This document shows positions 26,701-35,877 of a stretch of DNA of 64,000 nucleotides, piece after piece. Source of the stretch: CBDDBH01 sp965225625 (GTDB taxonomy: Bacteria; Pseudomonadota; Gammaproteobacteria; JADZEE01); NCBI GenBank assembly GCA_965225625.1, contig CBDDBH010000030.1, positions 1-64,000 of the forward strand, read 5' to 3'. Every line of letters starts with the position of its first letter. Within the stretch, counting starts at the first letter, position 1. Under the pieces are notes generated by a model that searched no databases, had not been told where the DNA came from, and was given only the letters and a program-made list of their open reading frames with translations. Made by a program: the position numbers and the translations under genes.

Positions 26701-27046
26701 AACTCTCAGTCCCGAGTGATCTGGCGACTTCACATTGCTGGGGTTGTTAGCAATTTACTGCGAAAGACAGTCAAAGCTTGGCATTAAGTTAATAAGTTAA
26801 CGGTGCCCCCACCCCCCCCCCCCCAAGATTAGTCTCCGTCCTGCCGGGTGTCGTCATACGATGCCGCTAATTGGCGATTTCGGCGACCGCCACCTATGCT
26901 TAGGCGTGAAGGAGCAACCATGAGCATGAACAAAGTCCGTACGGTCCGGTCTTTGCCGACCTCCCGGATACGAGCATAGTCCAGTGGCCGTGATACTGAT
27001 GCTCGTGTCCAAGTAACCGCGTACTGAGAACGAGGAGTTATTCGCG

Positions 27047-28033
27047 ATGAACGTTACCCCTCTGCGAGAGATCACAACCGAGGAGATCGCTACCTACCAC
27101 CGCGATGGCGTTGTCTGGCTGAAGGCCATCATCGATCCCGAATGGGCAACCCGGATGGGCAAGGCGATTGACGCGGCGGTCAATGACGAACACGGCTTTG
27201 TCCTGAACCTAACCAATTACGGTCTGCAGGCAGACGAGCAGGGTGCCGTAGCGCAGCGTCCAGCCGACGACCACTTCCACCGAACAATCGAGGCCCGCCC
27301 AGACGAAGGTGCGGCTCACTGGGATGACCCCACCTACTTACGCGGCACCGTGCTGCTTGACGATGAGGTCGGTACACACGCGCAGCGAGGCCAGTTTCTT
27401 TCCATGCATGAGACCTGGCACTCCATGCCATTCATACGGGAATTGGCACACGCTTCGCCGTTGCCTGAAATTGCGGCGACGCTGATGGCTTCCGAAACCG
27501 CGAACTTGTATGGCGATCAGATCCTGATCAAACCGCCCCTCACACGCGAGCGGACTGCCTGGCATGCCGATGTTTCCTATGAATACATCGAAGGCGATCA
27601 AGTGATCGGGCTACGCGTGGTGGCCGATGAAGAGGACGAAACGCTCGGTAGCGTTGAATACCTGCGCGGCTCCCATCGCGACGGCACTGTGTATAAATGT
27701 ACGTATTTCATCAGTGCTTTGGCGGCGGAAAAAGATCCCGGTGCGGATATACCCGACATCGAAAGCAACAAAGCGGGCTACGACGTCGTCCAATTCGCGC
27801 CGCGCCCAGGCGACATCGTTGTCCACCACCTGCGCTGCCTGCACGGTGCCGGTGGTAACCGATCGGCCAGTCGAACGCGGCGCGCAACGACGGTACGTTA
27901 CTGTGGAGATGACGTGCGCTTCAAATTCCGCCCTTGGGCGCCGCCGTCGAACCGGCCGCCGCTAGAGGATGGAGATCCTCTGACGCTGGCGCCGGAAACC
28001 TACCCGCAATGCTGGCCACGTGAGATCGACTGA
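27047..28033 (+). CDS. phytanoyl-CoA dioxygenase (PhyH) family protein, copy 1
   Basis: A 328-residue Fe(II)/2-oxoglutarate oxygenase. The iron ligands are visible as His173-Ala-Asp175 (AWHADVSYEY) and His266 (RCLHGAGGNRSAS), with Arg276 ten residues later in place to hold 2-oxoglutarate. The rest follows the PhyH jelly roll (GSVEYLRGSHRDG, APRPGDIVVHH, RYCGDDVRFKFRP). These enzymes hydroxylate varied small molecules; the substrate is unknown. GAGGAG upstream supports the ATG. The protein is identical to the copy at 56761, showing very recent duplication or assembly repetition. RidA follows 59 bases later, so hydroxylation may generate a reactive intermediate that RidA clears (inference). Confidence 0.92.
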   Translation: MNVTPLREITTEEIATYHRDGVVWLKAIIDPEWATRMGKAIDAAVNDEHGFVLNLTNYGLQADEQGAVAQRPADDHFHRTIEARPDEGAAHWDDPTYLRGTVLLDDEVGTHAQRGQFLSMHETWHSMPFIRELAHASPLPEIAATLMASETANLYGDQILIKPPLTRERTAWHADVSYEYIEGDQVIGLRVVADEEDETLGSVEYLRGSHRDGTVYKCTYFISALAAEKDPGADIPDIESNKAGYDVVQFAPRPGDIVVHHLRCLHGAGGNRSASRTRRATTVRYCGDDVRFKFRPWAPPSNRPPLEDGDPLTLAPETYPQCWPREID

Positions 28034-28092
28034 CCGTCGGCGAGCGAGCGACCAGGTAACAACAAAAGGAGTTTGCAATACCAATAGAACGA

Positions 28093-28428
28093 ATGAATAT
28101 CGGACCGCGCATGAGCCAAATCGTAAAGCATGGCAATACTGTATATCTCGCCGGCCAGGTGGCTTTTGACGCTCCCGACGAATCGGTGACCAAACAGACT
28201 GAGAATATACTTGCACGCATCGACGGTTTGCTCGCTGAAGCGGGAACGGATAAATCGAAGTTATTGTCGGCGACCACATGATTGTCGGAGATCCGCGCGT
28301 TCGACGAGATGAATGCGGTTTGGGAAGCCTGGATAGATCTTGACAATCCACCGGTGCGAGCCTGCGTCCAGGCAATTCTCGCGGCGCCCAAGTTCACCGT
28401 TGAAATCATGGTCGTCGCCGCACTCTGA
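28093..28428 (+). pseudogene. RidA family gene with in-frame stop, copy 1
   Basis: The frame reads GPRMSQIVKHGNTVYLAGQVAF, a typical RidA start, and continues after a TGA at 28279-28281 in the same frame as LSEIRAFDEMNAVWEAW to a natural C terminus (VEIMVVAAL, stop 28426-28428). Family members usually have Trp where the TGA lies, so a TGG to TGA change is likely. The AGGAG ribosome site (28068-28072) is followed at the right distance by ATA (28078) rather than ATG, so the original start also seems lost and ATG 28093 is a fallback. Both defects suggest decay. Confidence 0.75.
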
Positions 28429-28439
28429 ATCGCGCTGCT

Positions 28440-28793
28440 ATGCAAAAATCAATCGCAGCCACGTTTGTAGCGGTGGTTTTGGCATGCCTTGATGAACTTG
28501 AGTCGGGATTAAACGGCAAATCCTATCTCATCGGCGAGCGAATAACCGAAACCGACTGGCGCGCGTTCGTCACCTTGATCCGCTTCGATGTGGCCTATCA
28601 TGGACTGTTCAAATGTAACTTACGGCGCCTCATCGACTACCCTAACTTGTCGGGGTATTTGCGGCGTCTCTATGATGTGCCAGGTGTTTCTGCCACGATG
28701 GATTTCGAACCCATAAAAAAGACTTATTCCAGTATCGAAAAGCGGAACCCGGCCGGTATCGTGCCACTTGGCCCGGCGCAGATGTTTGGCTAA
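28440..28793 (+). pseudogene. C-terminal fragment of glutathionyl-hydroquinone reductase-like GST
   Basis: A 117-residue frame with the C-terminal helical domain of ECM4/YqjG-type glutathione transferases: LDELESGLNGKSYLIGERITETDWR, YHGLFKCNLRRLIDYPNL and NPAGIVPLGP. The N-terminal thioredoxin-like domain with the catalytic Cys-Pro is missing; full proteins are about 310-330 residues. Its 5' end lies close behind the RidA pseudogene, consistent with rearrangement at the edge of the repeat unit. Confidence 0.75.
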
Positions 28794-28885
28794 TAAGGCG
28801 GAAAGCGGCGCATTGACATTCCCGCGCGACCTGAAGCGATGTATTGTTGTCGAGCGATTGGTGCGCTCGCATTACCAACATTAAG

Positions 28886-30697
28886 CTAAGGAATGTTGAA
28901 GGTCGAAATCGGTAATGTCGCTTTAGCATCGCCGTCAACCGCACCGCCCGGAGGATAGATTTCTACAGCGCGCCAAGAGGTGCTGTCTACAGCGCGCCCG
29001 TCCACAATAGCCTCGCGAATTGGCAATAGATAATCACTACTCCAATCGTTGCGGTCGTAATCATAGTAATAGAATCGTCGTTGGCGCTTTTCATCTTCGC
29101 CGATGTCAAAAACGTTTCGGCCAGCAAACTTTGCGCGTAACTTCAATGCATGCGAAACCGTCGCCGGCATATCGGTAACCCAGGTCATGGCGTTGGAAAT
29201 TCGAAAGGGGGCAGTGTCTCCGGGTCGTTTAATTGCGAGTAAGGGCAGCGACAAGGCCACCAATTGTGGATAGACAACCTCTACCGATTTTCCATCAGCC
29301 GACACAGGCCCATTAAGGCCTGTAGGCGGAACCCAAGCGCCGTGATCAGCCATGAGGATGATGAGTGCGTCGTCGTAGATACCGGCTACTTTCATTTGCT
29401 CCAATAATTTCACCAGTTCTTCCAAAGCACACCCTGATTGCCATTTTACCGTCGGTCGAACCGTTTCCAACACTTGACCCGCGTAATCGCAGTTTTCATC
29501 TGTCACCATGGGCCTATGACTTAAGGTCAAATGCAGAAACTTATAGACCGGCTGCGCTCGATCTGTCTTCATGTTCTTCGATAAATCTCTAATGAAGGCG
29601 ATATGACGAAAAAATTTCAGACCCAGATAATCTGAACCAGGTAGCAATGCCTGTACTAGCCACCGCTGATCGTTGTACACAAATCGTTTCAAATAATGAG
29701 GTGCGAGACGAAACAAGGCCAGATCGAATAGACGCGCGGATTCAAACGTCGCTTCGCTTAAGGATGAAGGGTCTTCTGATCTTGGTACTCGGTACAGGTT
29801 CGTGTAGCGACTTTTCTCGTACATCGCGTTCAACATCCCCCCTGGCGTCACAATATCTACGTCGTAACCGTCATCGATCGCAGCACTGAGGAAGGTTTCC
29901 CCGCCCACCGCTTCGGACATGTATCGTTCGATCGGTATATGATTCTTGTAGATTTTTCCACTAAGAATTGCGGGCATCGACATCTGCGTATAGGGAAATG
30001 CGCCTAAATTTTCTCTAAAAAACGTAAATCCCTCTAATGACGATGCGATTCGTCTACCTTCCTCACCGTCGGCGAGGAGTTCTTCGAAAATATCCGACTG
30101 AAACCCGTCGGCAAGAATATGCAGAACGTTTTTGTTCGACGAAAATCGGTAAATTTGTTTTAGCGTCGATGAGGCCGCAGCTGGGTCGCTTTTAGGATGA
30201 ATAAGTTCCGACCTTGCAATTAAGGTCGAGCCTGCGACGATTAATTGCACTAAGAACACAGCTATCCCTAGTCGGGCTAGTCCGGTGCCAAAACGTTTCG
30301 CCATGAGAAGAGCGAGCATAATCAGTCCCACCCACATTGTGGCGTCTAACCAGCCTTGCCATGCATTCACGGTCCAATCAATCGTGCGGCCATCCAAATG
30401 GCCATAGTTCCAAACCGTTATATAGCCCTGCAGCCAACACAGCAGGCCCAACGAGGCGACTAAGGCAAGAAATTTTTGACGCGATCTGTTTTTAAGAAAC
30501 ATCGCGACCAGCCCGGAAATAGCGCCACTTAATAAAATAAATGGTAAATAAGAATTTGCGCTTGCGATGAACGGGGCGGAGAACTCGTTTACGTTTCCGA
30601 CATAAATGGTCATTGGAATAAGCAGAAAGGGATAACACGCGAGAATGAGCCCTTGGATGACGCCGTTAACGAGCGGTGTAACGCGATGATCGTTCAA
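28886..30697 (-). CDS. membrane-anchored sulfatase-like hydrolase
   Basis: A 603-residue protein with about five N-terminal membrane helices (residues 10-165) and a periplasmic alkaline-phosphatase/sulfatase-fold domain (about 185-520). NVLHILADGFQSDIF gives the metal-binding Asp of the first strand, TQMSMPAILSG carries a Thr/Ser in the nucleophile region, KFLHLTLSHRPM and ILMADHGAW give the late His and Asp-His ligands. No Cys-x-Pro-x-Arg sulfatase motif is present, so it is more like phosphoethanolamine- or phosphoglycerol-transferase-type enzymes than true sulfatases. Substrate unknown; an envelope-modifying role is inference. It stands alone, convergent to the GST fragment. Confidence 0.82.
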   Translation of the reverse strand: MNDHRVTPLVNGVIQGLILACYPFLLIPMTIYVGNVNEFSAPFIASANSYLPFILLSGAISGLVAMFLKNRSRQKFLALVASLGLLCWLQGYITVWNYGHLDGRTIDWTVNAWQGWLDATMWVGLIMLALLMAKRFGTGLARLGIAVFLVQLIVAGSTLIARSELIHPKSDPAAASSTLKQIYRFSSNKNVLHILADGFQSDIFEELLADGEEGRRIASSLEGFTFFRENLGAFPYTQMSMPAILSGKIYKNHIPIERYMSEAVGGETFLSAAIDDGYDVDIVTPGGMLNAMYEKSRYTNLYRVPRSEDPSSLSEATFESARLFDLALFRLAPHYLKRFVYNDQRWLVQALLPGSDYLGLKFFRHIAFIRDLSKNMKTDRAQPVYKFLHLTLSHRPMVTDENCDYAGQVLETVRPTVKWQSGCALEELVKLLEQMKVAGIYDDALIILMADHGAWVPPTGLNGPVSADGKSVEVVYPQLVALSLPLLAIKRPGDTAPFRISNAMTWVTDMPATVSHALKLRAKFAGRNVFDIGEDEKRQRRFYYYDYDRNDWSSDYLLPIREAIVDGRAVDSTSWRAVEIYPPGGAVDGDAKATLPISTFNIP

Positions 30698-31248
30698 CTT
30701 AGTTCACTTCCGATGCGCAAATTATTTGGTCCTAGCTTACAAGCGATGAAATTCGCGGACACCATTTTTCTCTCGTGCCGCTTCAGTTCGATCTACAGTC
30801 AATCGTTACTGACGAAATTCGAATTTAAACACGCAAGTCTTGAAGCGTAACGAGGTAGCGTGAGTATGTATAGGTACAAGACAGCGTGTATTCATCCGCG
30901 CGCCGAGATCATTAATAACCAGAATGTCTTTATCGCGCAGGCCCCTGTTGTCACAATGCCGCTGGCGAAATCAACCCCTCAACCGCCATTCCCATATCCA
31001 TCCACTCTTCGTGCCACATTGGCAAAAGCGTTCCCGCACCGCTCAATGTGGGCGTACTTCACTTCGACACTGCCCACTTAATTACTTAAACGTCGAATTT
31101 CGCGAAACCTGGACGTCTTATCGGTTGCCGTGTTCGATTCAATGGATACTCGGTTTCAGGTCTTGCCTGTTGCCTTTTTGAATGACCGAAGTTGGCCGAT
31201 TCCCGACGTTGACGCAGTTAACTTGGCAGTACCGTGAATAGTTTTGAA
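30698..31248. other. intergenic region, nothing recognised
   Basis: No convincing gene, RNA or terminator was seen. Short frames of 65-85 codons at 30653-31181 lack ribosome sites and family resemblance. The left part must contain the promoter of the sulfatase-like gene. Confidence 0.5.
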
Positions 31249-32253
31249 CTACGTGATTAGTCCAGCCGGACCCGTGTCTATCAGATGGATCAGCTCGCCT
31301 TGCGAAGAAGTTCCGGTTTTTCGGAAAACATGCTGAAGGTGGGTCCGCGCAGTTTTGTATGTAATTGAAAGCACGGCGGCGGCTTGCCGTAATGAGATGG
31401 CTTCTATGAATACTCGCGTAAATCGGGCCTCCGCGTCGGTCAATCCATATTGGGCAATGAGAATCGATTCTGTCGAATCGGATGTGGTGACACCATCTAA
31501 GATAAATACGGTCGCAATTGCCGCACGAACACCGGAGATCGCATAATCGTTAGCCGAGGTGACGACAATTTCGAGCGGGCGCTTATCGAAGACGGAATGG
31601 ACAGCCAGACTTTGGTAAGCGCTTTTTTCGGCGCTTCCCGCGACCATTTTTACGGCTCGACGCAGCCGCGACGTACTGGGCTCCGTTAATGCTGAGAGTC
31701 GGTCGTTTCTAATTCGAAGTATGGTTGAGCGCTCGAACAAACGCTCAGCAGCCGCGTTGGCGAACAAGACCCTGCTCTCATGATCGACCAAAAGTGTGGC
31801 AGTCTGAAAATGATTTATCGTTTCACTAAGCCCAACGAACAGTGTTTCTAACATCAACGAATGTGATGGACTGCTCGGCTGTGTATAGCAATCCGCCAGG
31901 CGTACGGCCGCTATCAGATTCTTGCTCGTGACAGGTTTGGTAATGAAGCCCGCAGGATGGATCGCATGAGCACGGCGGATGAGCGCCTTCTCGGTGTACG
32001 AGGAGATAAGGAAGATTGGGACGGCAAGGTGCTTGCCAATCTCTTCAGCCGCGTCGATGCCATCGATCCCCTGACCAAGCTTAATATCCATGAAGATCAG
32101 GGAAGGTCTGTGGCTAAGCGCTCGCTCAATCGCGTCTTCGCCGGTAGTGCAGGTCAGTGGGGCCGCGTAGCCAAGAGATTTTAGCCGCGTTTCCAATACA
32201 CGAAGCGTGGTAATGTCATCGTCAACGAGGAGAATTTGTCGTGCCTCGGACAT
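31249..32253 (-). CDS. response regulator: REC, PAS-like and LuxR-type HTH domains
   Basis: A 334-residue response regulator. Residues 5-125 are a receiver domain with LLVDDDITT, phospho-acceptor Asp in IFMDIKLGQ, SSY and FITKPV. Residues about 135-235 resemble a PAS-like fold (ATLLVDHESRVLFANAAAERLF). Residues about 265-330 are a LuxR/GerE-type helix-turn-helix (YGLTDAEARFTRVF, SLRQAAAVLSITYKTARTHL, QHVFRKTGTSSQGELI). It should bind DNA when phosphorylated. The PAS sensor gene 209 bases upstream on the same strand is the natural partner in position, but that protein lacks a kinase domain, so the phosphodonor is elsewhere. Confidence 0.88.
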   Translation of the reverse strand: MSEARQILLVDDDITTLRVLETRLKSLGYAAPLTCTTGEDAIERALSHRPSLIFMDIKLGQGIDGIDAAEEIGKHLAVPIFLISSYTEKALIRRAHAIHPAGFITKPVTSKNLIAAVRLADCYTQPSSPSHSLMLETLFVGLSETINHFQTATLLVDHESRVLFANAAAERLFERSTILRIRNDRLSALTEPSTSRLRRAVKMVAGSAEKSAYQSLAVHSVFDKRPLEIVVTSANDYAISGVRAAIATVFILDGVTTSDSTESILIAQYGLTDAEARFTRVFIEAISLRQAAAVLSITYKTARTHLQHVFRKTGTSSQGELIHLIDTGPAGLIT

Positions 32254-32462
32254 TAGCTCCAGCCCATCCTCCGAAACGTCGTAGCAGATTCGCGTTTGGG
32301 CATCGTCGCGCGGCTACAAAAGCGGCGACCGCGCTATTAACTAACTATCGGTTACGAAACAAAAGACAGCATAGCGGCCCGTTTGTTCGTTTTCCGACAG
32401 ATTTCTTTACTGTCAAAATGCTACCGTGACGATTTGGTGCCGTAAATACTCCAAACGGCGTG

Positions 32463-34124
32463 TTAGCGTTCCGCCCACTTGCGAGCCGTAATGTCTTGTA
32501 ACGTGCCGAAAGTCCGGTTGGCCTTGCCAAACTCATCAGCCCCCCCTTTGCTTACTTCGTGAACACGCCGTACCGCACCGGTGCTCGTAATGATCCGCAA
32601 TTCGACGTCCAAATCGGATTGATTCTGGGCGGCAAGATTATGTTCCCGGGTATACCACTCGCGATCGTCGGGATGAACTAAAGTGAGGTCCCCCTCGCAG
32701 GTTGACGATACCGCAAGTGCTTCGTCAACCGTCATGTCAAAAATCCGAGCATACTGCTCTGAACAGGCTTTTAAACGATTTTCCTCATCGTCCCATTCCC
32801 AATATCCCAATTGCTCGACTTGCTCGGCCAATTCGTAACGCGCCACGCTGTTTTTCATCGTTTCTTCGGCTTGCTTGCGCTGGGTGGCATCTCGCACGTT
32901 ACTAATAACACCGACTATGCATTCTCCTTCTCGAAATGGCTCATAGCGCGTTTCCACGTAGCGTCTACCGAGCACCGAGTTTTCGATCCAATACTCGCTG
33001 GCAATGGACTCACCGTTCAGTGCACGGTCAATCAATGGCTTTAATTGATTCTCGAAAACATCCAAACCCGCGAAATCCGCTACGACTTTGCCGATAAATG
33101 CTCCCTTCGACCCTCCGAACGTCCGCACATACTCATCATTCACAGCTAGGTAGGCGTAGTTTCGGTCAATGACAGAATTCAAGTCGAGAGATGTATCGAC
33201 AATATCTTGATAGAGCGTAAGTCTATTTTCTGTATTCTTTCGAGCTGTAATTTCATTTTCCAAGTGGATTGTTCGCTGACGCACCCGGGTCTCTAATATC
33301 ACATTGAGTGTTTCAGTAACGTGTTTTTGCGCAGCCACCTGCGCGGCCAGACGCATGTTTTCCCGCTCTGTCGCGAAGTTCCGAAGAAAACCTTTGTGTG
33401 CATTGAGTGCGATTGACGTGACGAAACCCAGAAACGTCAGAAGAGCGCCCCCCAGCACCACCATTGCCATATCTCCCACAAGTAACAGGTAAACGGAATA
33501 CGGCAAAATAGCTGGCACCGAAAATGCAAAGACCGAACGAACATGTGCCGAAAACGTAGCGACTGTTCCTGCTACGAGCGCGACGATGCCGAAACCCATC
33601 AAGGCGCTATACATCGCGACTTCAGTTGGCGGTAACAGGATCGCACCCAGACCCCAAACCGTGCCGTTTATGAAGAGCGTTCCATCAAATTGATTCAGCC
33701 ATCCATCGGCAGATATCTTATCGGTACGAGCGCGAGAATGACGCCAAATAACTATTGAGCGGATTACGACCGTCAGCAAAAACAATGCGACCCACCGTAA
33801 CAACAGAGGATGCGAGGTCACCGGCCACAGCACACTTACCATTACAAACGCGGTCGCAACCGATCCCGAAACGCCGAGGATAGCCGGTCCAAAAAGCAAC
33901 TCGCGTTGCCTTTCCCTGAGGAAATCTCCAACCTCCGAGATGGATTGCGTGCCGGGTGTGGAGTCGCCATCCATGTCGGAAGCGACGGATCCAGTTGGGG
34001 CTGTTCCTACCAGGCCGAGTAGTGCACCTCCCGTAATGGCGTCGTTCGAGCGCTCAGCTGAAGCCGGTGCAGCGTCGTTCCGAGCTCGTCTGGCCTTTAG
34101 CAGGTCAACTACAGCCATAAGCAA
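32463..34124 (-). CDS. membrane PAS-domain sensor without output domain
   Basis: A 553-residue sensor. Residues 75-245 contain about six membrane helices (a MASE-like sensory block), residues 255-300 a coiled coil (QRTIHLENEITARKNTENRL), and two PAS/PAC units follow (about 305-420, ending in NVRDATQRKQAEE; about 425-550, ending in LQDITARKWAER). The protein stops right after the second PAC motif, where a histidine kinase or GGDEF domain normally begins, and no such domain is encoded in any frame before the regulator gene. It is either a truncated kinase or an adaptor-type sensor. It lies upstream of the REC-LuxR gene. Confidence 0.82.
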   Translation of the reverse strand: MLMAVVDLLKARRARNDAAPASAERSNDAITGGALLGLVGTAPTGSVASDMDGDSTPGTQSISEVGDFLRERQRELLFGPAILGVSGSVATAFVMVSVLWPVTSHPLLLRWVALFLLTVVIRSIVIWRHSRARTDKISADGWLNQFDGTLFINGTVWGLGAILLPPTEVAMYSALMGFGIVALVAGTVATFSAHVRSVFAFSVPAILPYSVYLLLVGDMAMVVLGGALLTFLGFVTSIALNAHKGFLRNFATERENMRLAAQVAAQKHVTETLNVILETRVRQRTIHLENEITARKNTENRLTLYQDIVDTSLDLNSVIDRNYAYLAVNDEYVRTFGGSKGAFIGKVVADFAGLDVFENQLKPLIDRALNGESIASEYWIENSVLGRRYVETRYEPFREGECIVGVISNVRDATQRKQAEETMKNSVARYELAEQVEQLGYWEWDDEENRLKACSEQYARIFDMTVDEALAVSSTCEGDLTLVHPDDREWYTREHNLAAQNQSDLDVELRIITSTGAVRRVHEVSKGGADEFGKANRTFGTLQDITARKWAER

Positions 34125-34434
34125 TTACTCCACTCAAAAAAATCACAAACACCCGTGACCATTTGGGTTAACTTTCGTTGTCTAGTCTAATCCACTGAAC
34201 TCGTGTAACTATTGGCCTTCAACGTCTACAGTAGAATATTGTAATGCGTTTGTATGTACTCCATTTGAAGTAGAGGCTTTGCCCCATTTGGCACGTGCAA
34301 CTTCCGCGTTGCCACGCAGATTATCAACCTGCATCGGGTGTGTAGCAGCATCAAGATGTACCGTGCTCCCAATTTATTGGACCAGCGCGAATGGCACCCG
34401 AAGTGAACTACAATTAAAAGTGGATACATTGCTC
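34125..34434. other. divergent intergenic region
   Basis: The gap separates the PAS sensor and the diguanylate cyclase. It should hold both promoters, but no strong consensus element or hairpin could be singled out. Confidence 0.4.
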
Positions 34435-35544
34435 ATGGATCTTCCAACGACCACGACTCATCAGCCAACAGCCGAGCAGGAAGAGCTTCGGAGTTTCTAT
34501 CGCAGCATCGCTGAGCTGGAATGGCTGATGGTGGTGCTGGTATTGGTCTATTTCATGGATTCTGAGGCCGCTAGCGATAATCGCGCGGGGATCCTCATAT
34601 CGATGATCTCTTTCGCAGTATTTATTTTGGGTTTCCGCTACATAAATCATCGGCGCATAGAGACTGAGTGGCATCTCGCAATAGAAACCTGGGCGATGAT
34701 CTTTTTTATTACCGCAGTCGTCTGGTTCAGCGGCAAGATCTACAGTCCCTTAATCAATCTGTATCTGCTGGTTATTATCGCGTGCGCGCTGACGCTAGGT
34801 AAATTGCTGACCCTGCTCGAAGTCGCTCTCGTCAGCTGTTGTTATGTGCTCATGCTGTACATCGTTAACCCCCAGGAAATTTTTTCCTTTAGCTCATTCA
34901 GCCATCTGATGTCCGAGTTTGTCCCCTTTCTGTTGGTCGCCTATCTTGCGACCACGCTATCGGCGGATGCCCGTCGGGCAAAAGACAGAATGCAGCAATT
35001 GTCAGACACCGACGAGTTGACGGGCTTGCTTAATATGCGGGCATTTAAGCGCAATTTGACATCAGAGCTGTCACGCTCCATTCGCTATTCACGCCCCCTA
35101 GCTGTGCTGATGCTGGACGCCGATGGTCTAAAAAGCGTCAATGATGAATACGGACATGAGGTCGGTAATCAGTTAATCCAGTTGTTGGCTAATTCCATGG
35201 TCAGCTCGGTACGGGCATCGGATGTGTTATCGCGGTTTGGCGGTGACGAGTTTGTTGCGCTATTACCTGAAACTGATGCCTCTCAGGCGCTTGTTGTCGG
35301 TGAGCGGATCCGCAAGAGCGTGCAGCAGTCGCATCTTGACGTGGCGAGTAAGCAATTATCAGTGACGACAAGCATCGGTATTGCAGGCTTCCCCTCCGAC
35401 GGTGCGACCGAGGAAGAGTTACTCGAAGAAGCGGACCTGGCCCTGTATCGCAGCAAACGCGAGGGGCGAAACAGGGTGAGCCTTGCAGTAGAAATTGGTG
35501 ACGAAACAAGAGCCAACGCAATAGCGGGAAGTCTAATGGGCTGA
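34435..35544 (+). CDS. membrane diguanylate cyclase (GGDEF)
   Basis: A 369-residue cyclase forming c-di-GMP from two GTP. Residues about 25-185 hold five to six membrane helices. The GGDEF domain spans about 200-360: DTDELTGLLNMRAFKRNL, LMLDADGLKSVNDEYGHEVG and the active-site loop Gly269-Gly-Asp-Glu-Phe273 (RFGGDEF). All catalytic residues look intact; no RxxD inhibitory site precedes the loop at the usual five-residue distance. I chose ATG 34435 because the upstream extension (from 34279) is not protein-like. It is divergent from the PAS sensor and close to a REC-GGDEF-EAL gene, forming a c-di-GMP signalling block. Confidence 0.9.
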   Translation: MDLPTTTTHQPTAEQEELRSFYRSIAELEWLMVVLVLVYFMDSEAASDNRAGILISMISFAVFILGFRYINHRRIETEWHLAIETWAMIFFITAVVWFSGKIYSPLINLYLLVIIACALTLGKLLTLLEVALVSCCYVLMLYIVNPQEIFSFSSFSHLMSEFVPFLLVAYLATTLSADARRAKDRMQQLSDTDELTGLLNMRAFKRNLTSELSRSIRYSRPLAVLMLDADGLKSVNDEYGHEVGNQLIQLLANSMVSSVRASDVLSRFGGDEFVALLPETDASQALVVGERIRKSVQQSHLDVASKQLSVTTSIGIAGFPSDGATEEELLEEADLALYRSKREGRNRVSLAVEIGDETRANAIAGSLMG

Positions 35545-35640
35545 ACGGGGCTCGTAAGCGATTCGCCGATTTGAAAACCCATCAGATTCTATCGTTAGCC
35601 TAAGTAGCTGTTAATACCGACCGTTCAATCGCTCGGTTGT

Positions 35641-35877
35641 CTATTTTCCGAGCGGAATAAAGTAATGCGTTTGCTGATACTCCTCGCAGGCTCTTTCGCT
35701 TTTTTTGATGATCATTTCGATCCCGTTTGCTCTGAGCGCCGAGTCGTCCTCAAATGCCCGGATCGATTCTTCGGTAACAGTTGCAACAGTCCTGCAATAA
35801 TTCTCGTAGCGGGTGACCGAATTTATCAATCTATTGACACCGACGGTTTGAGATAGCCTAGGGGGTACGCTCGGCAA
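35641..35877 (-). CDS. small hypothetical protein
   Basis: A frame of 78 codons from a TTG at 35877, with a helical charged middle (VATVTEESIRAFEDDSALRANG) and no known motif. It overlaps the end of the next minus-strand frame by 20 bases, as in a short two-gene operon. Codon use looks coding-like, but there is no family support. Confidence 0.35.
   Translation of the reverse strand: MPSVPPRLSQTVGVNRLINSVTRYENYCRTVATVTEESIRAFEDDSALRANGIEMIIKKSERACEEYQQTHYFIPLGK

Larger units (their letters stand above)
25799..28209 (+). repeat. large direct repeat, copy 1 (PhyH-RidA unit)
   Basis: 2411 bases nearly identical to 55671-57923 in the same orientation. Differences are a replaced block (26478-26700 here, 56351-56418 there), a longer C tract (13 versus 9 C at about 26812), one missing base in the PhyH pseudogene, and a few substitutions. 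The lengths reconcile exactly with these changes. No terminal inverted repeats or target duplications are visible at the edges. Confidence 0.93.

Noticed and set aside
28279..28281. In-frame TGA of the RidA gene as a second selenocysteine codon
   Set aside because: The position is normally Trp, not Cys, there is no redox motif, and no SECIS-like hairpin with a G/U loop follows at the right distance.
28886..30697. Classical formylglycine sulfatase
   Set aside because: The Cys/Ser-x-Pro-x-Arg maturation motif is not present, so only the general alkaline-phosphatase-like fold is supported.
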